From: NZQO01 sp964639255
GTDB lineage: Bacteria; Bacteroidota; Bacteroidia; Flavobacteriales; Flavobacteriaceae
Length of the DNA: 16,364 bases
Reading direction: 5' to 3'
Assembly: GCA_964639255.1 (NCBI GenBank)
Contig: CAZXDP010000059.1
Location: forward strand, 1 to 16,364
Shown: positions 12,892 to 16,364 of the stretch, piece by piece
How the letters are laid out: every line of letters starts with the position of its first letter
Position numbering within the stretch: position 1 is the stretch's first letter
The notes under the pieces: model-generated
The model's input: the letters and a program-made list of their open reading frames with translations, nothing else
The model's database searches: none
Told to the model about the DNA's origin: nothing
Translations under genes and position numbers: made by a program

Positions 12892-14473
12892 AGACACCTT
12901 AATAGCGCTCAAGGAGCGCTATGGTAAACCCGTAAACTGCAACGTAGTGTGCGCGGCCCTTGAGGCTATGGGTGTTCGCGAGGTTGATGTGCCCACCGAT
13001 TACGGATTTGAAAATCTAGAGGTTTTGGCTAAAAGCCTGTACCATCAACTTGTGGAAATGCCCATAGAAGATTCAAAAAGCAAGAGCCAGCTTGAATCTG
13101 AACTTCTCGCCGATAAAGCATTTTACATATCCAGCTACGCCTCAGTTCGGTATACTTTATTTCTGAAAGATTTCAGCAATGGAATGCTTCACCTTCTGCC
13201 CATTGCTTTTCAGGTTATCGCCATTATCCTATTGGGATTTTCCCTTTGGACCTACGTAGGATTTAACGATTTACAGGCCACCGCCGTAGTTTTGGGCCTT
13301 ATCTTGGGACTCACCACTACGGGAGGAAGCATACAGGCCATGGGAAAGCAGGTGTCTTATTATTGGTACCAAGAAGATATGGCCATGTGCGAGAAAATGG
13401 TGAAAAGAGGCGTTTTCTATGGTATCCTATTTTTAATAGGCTCAACTTTCGTCGTTTCCTTTTTGCTAACAATCGGAAATCTATACCCCTTTTTATTTTC
13501 GGCACTTATGAGCCTCTATGCGGTGGCAATCGGTACCTTATTGTTGGTACTTGCTCCCTTGTACACCTTTAAAAAACGCTGGGTTATTTCCGTCGCTATA
13601 TTGCTCGGTACCGTTGTGGCGGTTTGTTTACTGTTATTTAGCAATGTGTCAATTTATATGGTACATATGGTGGGCATTGGTACTTCCCTCCTCTTAGCTG
13701 GCATCTATCTCTTATATTTCTTCCGCAGAAAAAGAAGACAGTCATCTTATAAAACCTTCGGAATTCCCAAGAAGATGGTTGGGGTACTACGGAATAGCAA
13801 CTATTTTCTCTACGGCACCCTATTTTATGTGTACTTATTTGCAGATAGAATCATAGCGTGGTCCTCTACGGCGCAGCGCGATATTCCTTTTGTGCTGTAT
13901 TACGATAAAGACTATGAAATCGGGATGGATTTAGCGCTTTTGGTATTCTTTTTAATGGCCGGTATCCTAGAGTATAGCGTAGCTACTTTCAGCAGAAATA
14001 TGGAGCGCAAGCAGCGCATCCTTCATCATAATGACGTGCAGCGCTTTCAAACTGAAATGCTAGCTTCGTACAAACGCCATAGAGCCCTTTTATTGCTGAA
14101 TGCATTGGTAGGAGCCGCCCTACTCTACTATTTGGTGACCAAGCCGTGGGGTTACCAAGCTGGTTTCGACGACACGCTGGCCCCGTTAAGTCTTACCGTA
14201 GCGGCAATAGGCTGCGTGGCTTATATATTTTTAACAATCGGTATTTGGAACGTGTTGCTATTGAATACCTTGAACCAATCGGCAGCGTCCATTCGGTTTT
14301 TGCTGGTTGCGTTACTTGTAAACGTATCTATAGGTTTTCTGGCCAGCCGCATCGTGTCTTTCCAATTTAGCGTCTTGGGACTGTTGGCCGGTTCTATAAT
14401 CTTTATGGTATTGACCCAAAGGTATATGCAGACTTTTTTCAAAAATTTAGAGTATCACTATTATGCTACCTAA
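12866..14473 (+). CDS. pelG: PelG-like polytopic exporter with extra N-terminal domain
   Basis: 535 residues against ~456 for Pseudomonas PelG. The frame opens with GTG at 12866, two codons after an in-frame TAG, overlapping pelF; the first ATG (residue 35) would cut into sequence that looks coding. Residues ~1-105 are soluble and charged (K-E-R-Y-G-K-P-V-N-C-N-V-V-C-A-A-L-E-A-M-G). From ~106 there are about twelve membrane spans. PelG-like landmarks: Y-T-L-F-L-K-D-F, G-G-S-I-Q-A-M-G-K-Q-V-S-Y-Y-W-Y-Q, G-T-L-F-Y-V-Y-L-F-A-D-R-I-I-A-W-S-S (compare the W-A-D-K-x-x-F-W region of PelG), and G-I-L-E-Y-S-V-A-T-F-S-R-N-M. Known: PelG is a MOP-flippase-like inner-membrane protein that moves Pel across the membrane with PelD and PelE. 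Divergent, but position right after pelF makes the assignment likely. Confidence 0.75.
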   Translation: MTAVSNTYKDTLIALKERYGKPVNCNVVCAALEAMGVREVDVPTDYGFENLEVLAKSLYHQLVEMPIEDSKSKSQLESELLADKAFYISSYASVRYTLFLKDFSNGMLHLLPIAFQVIAIILLGFSLWTYVGFNDLQATAVVLGLILGLTTTGGSIQAMGKQVSYYWYQEDMAMCEKMVKRGVFYGILFLIGSTFVVSFLLTIGNLYPFLFSALMSLYAVAIGTLLLVLAPLYTFKKRWVISVAILLGTVVAVCLLLFSNVSIYMVHMVGIGTSLLLAGIYLLYFFRRKRRQSSYKTFGIPKKMVGVLRNSNYFLYGTLFYVYLFADRIIAWSSTAQRDIPFVLYYDKDYEIGMDLALLVFFLMAGILEYSVATFSRNMERKQRILHHNDVQRFQTEMLASYKRHRALLLLNALVGAALLYYLVTKPWGYQAGFDDTLAPLSLTVAAIGCVAYIFLTIGIWNVLLLNTLNQSAASIRFLLVALLVNVSIGFLASRIVSFQFSVLGLLAGSIIFMVLTQRYMQTFFKNLEYHYYAT

Positions 14474-15281
14474 TAACCCGATAATCGTTTTCTTGTTTTT
14501 TATGGCTGCCACATCTACACATTTATTGGCGCAAACAGCGCAGCAACCTGTGATGATTTCCTATAGCGATTTCTATCCCGAAACAGTTCGTGGGTTTCGC
14601 TATGTGGTTGTAGAACCTTATTTTTTTTCAAAAACTGATGTAGCGCTTCTTCATAAAAACAATGAACAGGTATATGCTTATTTGAGTGTGGGTGAGGTAG
14701 ATCGCGGTTCGTGGTTTTACGATCAGCTAAAAGATGTATCCCAAGGGAAAAATCGCATTTGGAACAGTGAGATTATTACCTTGGCCAATGCAAAAACGGC
14801 CAGTGTATTGCTTTCGCTTATTAACAGTTATATAAACGAGAAAGGCTTTACCGGTATCTTTTTGGACAATGTGGATAATTACACACAATACGGTCCAACG
14901 CCTGCCGATGTTGACGCTCTCGTAGCATTTTTGGAAACGGCAAAGAAGAAACATCCCAACCTTCAATTGATGCAAAACGCTGGGGTGGAAATTATAGATA
15001 GGACTGCTGCCCTGGTCGATGTGCTGGCGATCGAATCTGTCGCTACCGATTACGATTTCAATGCGAACGTCTATCGCCTACGAAATCCGTTGCACTATCT
15101 AAATCGGGCCAATCAGGTGGATGCCATTCGGGAACAGTACAAATTACCCATCATTGCGATCGAGTATGCCGATACCAAAGAGCTTCAGGAACAAACCCTA
15201 AAACGGTTGGAACCATGGCCGTGGTTCTTTTTTATCGGTCAGATTGAATTACAGGGAACTCCACAATTTAAAGAAGAATAG
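14463..15281 (+). CDS. Secreted GH114 / PelA-hydrolase-like protein (endo-alpha-1,4-polygalactosaminidase family)
   Basis: 272 residues; the ATG overlaps the end of the pelG-like gene by 11 nt. Signal peptide ~1-23 (ending THLLA before Q24). A single (beta/alpha)8-type domain of the TM1410/GH114 family follows: F-R-Y-V-V-V-E-P-Y, V-Y-A-Y-L-S-V-G-E-V (E78), G-F-T-G-I-F-L-D-N-V-D-N-Y (D135, D138), L-M-Q-N-A-G, V-L-A-I-E-S-V (E191), and L-P-I-I-A-I-E-Y-A-D. The acidic residues at the strand ends are the expected active-site candidates. Known: the hydrolase domain of Pseudomonas PelA cuts the Pel polymer and is fused to a deacetylase. Here the protein ends soon after the barrel, so no deacetylase domain is present. 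Probable role: periplasmic trimming or release of the polymer made by the two preceding genes. Confidence 0.85.
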   Translation: MLPNNPIIVFLFFMAATSTHLLAQTAQQPVMISYSDFYPETVRGFRYVVVEPYFFSKTDVALLHKNNEQVYAYLSVGEVDRGSWFYDQLKDVSQGKNRIWNSEIITLANAKTASVLLSLINSYINEKGFTGIFLDNVDNYTQYGPTPADVDALVAFLETAKKKHPNLQLMQNAGVEIIDRTAALVDVLAIESVATDYDFNANVYRLRNPLHYLNRANQVDAIREQYKLPIIAIEYADTKELQEQTLKRLEPWPWFFFIGQIELQGTPQFKEE

Positions 15282-15283
15282 CT

Positions 15284-16364
15284 ATGGAATCCAGTTACAT
15301 CCAGAATATAATGGTATACGCTGCTGGGCCCTTGCGATTGCTTCTTATTGTAGCTTTGGGTTTTATAGTCTATCTGGTATTGCCATTCCGGATAAGAGCA
15401 AAAGGTGCAATACTTACTCCCTTGGTTATTGCCGCTGCCGTAATAGTCCCCATTGGCTTTCTTCTTGTACAAATAAATGCGTTCGAAATATTTAGCCTCA
15501 TACTTATTCTAACCGGGTTCTATGTTTGGAGGGCCTTAAATTTGGATATTTCTAAGCCTTTCTGGGGGCAACTTGCCTATAAAAAAGCCTCCTTACTTCG
15601 AAAGTGGGTAACCGTTGCCGAAAAAGACGCACCTATGACGCTTCAACTTCACAGCTATATCGTAAACCGATGGACAGAAATAAAATTAAAGTATCGTCGT
15701 AACCATCTAATATTACCGTTTACGCTCGCTATCCTGGTGATGATAGCCACCTATCTTTCCCGAAGTTTTTTTTACGAATACGACTTGTACAGTCTATCTG
15801 CTTTATGGCAGCAGGACTTGTTAGTTGTAAAGAATTTGGCAAACCAACAGTGGTTCGTCAATTCCCAGGCTACCTTGGGAGAATACGTGTGGTTGGTGGT
15901 GTATAAATACGTTACCAATATTTCGTGGGTTTCGGCTTTGCACTCCTTCGCCCTGCTGGAATCGGCTGCCATTGCCGGAATGTTATTCTGGTATGTTTAT
16001 AGGCTTACCCATAAGAGCATTTCAGCAGCGTTACTGGCAGGTTTGTCGTTTGCATTTCTGTATGGTATCCTATTTTTGGATATCGGGACACTCACCCAAC
16101 ACAAGGCCGTATTCTTTTCATTTTTATTTTTCTTACCTGCCTGTATTTTGATTCATGATTCTGATTCTCGATCTCCCAAAAAACTTTTTTGGCTAATTTG
16201 GCCCTTATGCTTGGCTATTTCTCTTAGCAGCCTGTTTGTATCGCTTGTGATGCTTCCATTGTATTTTCTGGCCTCCTTACCTTGGATTCGGCAAGTATAT
16301 AAGCGGCATTATTGGGCGGCCATTCTTTCCTATACGAGTGCTACTGCCCTCGTGTTAATTTTGT
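15284..16364 (+). CDS. Large polytopic membrane protein of the Pel-like operon, 3' end outside window
   Basis: The frame is open from ATG 15284, two bases after the preceding stop, to the window end (360 codons, no stop). I do not recognise it. Hydrophobic spans are visible at ~15-36, 42-63, 66-83, 141-160, 216-238, 247-265, 273-291, 301-332 and 342 onward. A basic, partly amphipathic loop covers ~84-140. A polar segment after the span at 141-160 carries F-Y-E-Y-D-L-Y-S and A-N-Q-Q-W-F. Acidic residues in the first big outer loop of a many-span protein recall GT-C glycosyltransferases, but the similarity is too loose to assign. It is unlike PelE (TPR) and PelD (GAF/degenerate GGDEF) as far as visible. 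Operon position suggests a part in making, modifying or exporting the same polysaccharide. Confidence 0.8.
   Translation, partial: MESSYIQNIMVYAAGPLRLLLIVALGFIVYLVLPFRIRAKGAILTPLVIAAAVIVPIGFLLVQINAFEIFSLILILTGFYVWRALNLDISKPFWGQLAYKKASLLRKWVTVAEKDAPMTLQLHSYIVNRWTEIKLKYRRNHLILPFTLAILVMIATYLSRSFFYEYDLYSLSALWQQDLLVVKNLANQQWFVNSQATLGEYVWLVVYKYVTNISWVSALHSFALLESAAIAGMLFWYVYRLTHKSISAALLAGLSFAFLYGILFLDIGTLTQHKAVFFSFLFFLPACILIHDSDSRSPKKLFWLIWPLCLAISLSSLFVSLVMLPLYFLASLPWIRQVYKRHYWAAILSYTSATALVLIL

Noticed and set aside
15244..15495. 83-codon plus-strand frame at the start of the last gene
   Set aside because: It overlaps the end of the GH114-like gene and the start of the membrane protein gene in a different frame and has no recognisable feature.

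Overview
The window looks like chromosome from a marine-type Flavobacteriia/Bacteroidetes bacterium. Evidence: secreted proteins built from HYR-like, PKD and C-type-lectin modules; a TPR / single-membrane-span / C-terminal LuxR-type helix-turn-helix regulator; a lipoprotein whose lipid-anchored Cys is followed by S-D-D-D-D; a CarboxypepD_reg-like secreted protein; no obvious Shine-Dalgarno sequences; and promoter-like boxes close to the Bacteroidetes TTG...TAnnTTTG pattern. I see no tRNA, rRNA, CRISPR array or insertion sequence.

Left part, minus strand (1-5830). A very large secreted, adhesin-like protein starts at 3181 and runs off the left edge. It has a signal peptide, reelin-like sandwich, PKD, HYR, a cadherin-like segment, a C-type lectin domain, an Ig-like segment and then 81-residue HYR-type repeats. 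A 100-N assembly gap (1838-1937) lies inside it. Its start overlaps the end of a small secreted protein gene (3171-3569). After a 401-bp AT-rich spacer with helically phased 11-bp repeats comes a TPR/LuxR-type membrane regulator (3971-5830). Long ORFs on the plus strand in this part are antisense shadows of the repeats.

Middle, plus strand (5969-10975). A divergent gene encodes a ~1000-residue sortilin/VPS10-like Asp-box (BNR) beta-propeller protein. It is followed by a small surface lipoprotein, a two-span membrane protein with a PH-like domain, and a CarboxypepD_reg-like secreted protein broken by a single-base frameshift.

Right part, plus strand (11347-end). After a 371-bp leader with a concentric inverted repeat and three TATCCCC repeats comes a tightly overlapping operon: a PelF-type glycosyltransferase, a PelG-type polytopic exporter with an unusual ~100-residue soluble N-terminal extension, a secreted GH114/PelA-hydrolase-like protein without a deacetylase domain, and a large unrecognised polytopic membrane protein cut by the window end. 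Together these look like a divergent Pel-type exopolysaccharide locus: cytoplasmic polymerisation (PelF), export through the inner membrane (PelG plus the unknown membrane protein), and periplasmic trimming of an amino-sugar polymer. PelD/PelE-like c-di-GMP parts and PelB/PelC-like outer-membrane parts are not in view. This is the most interesting system in the window.
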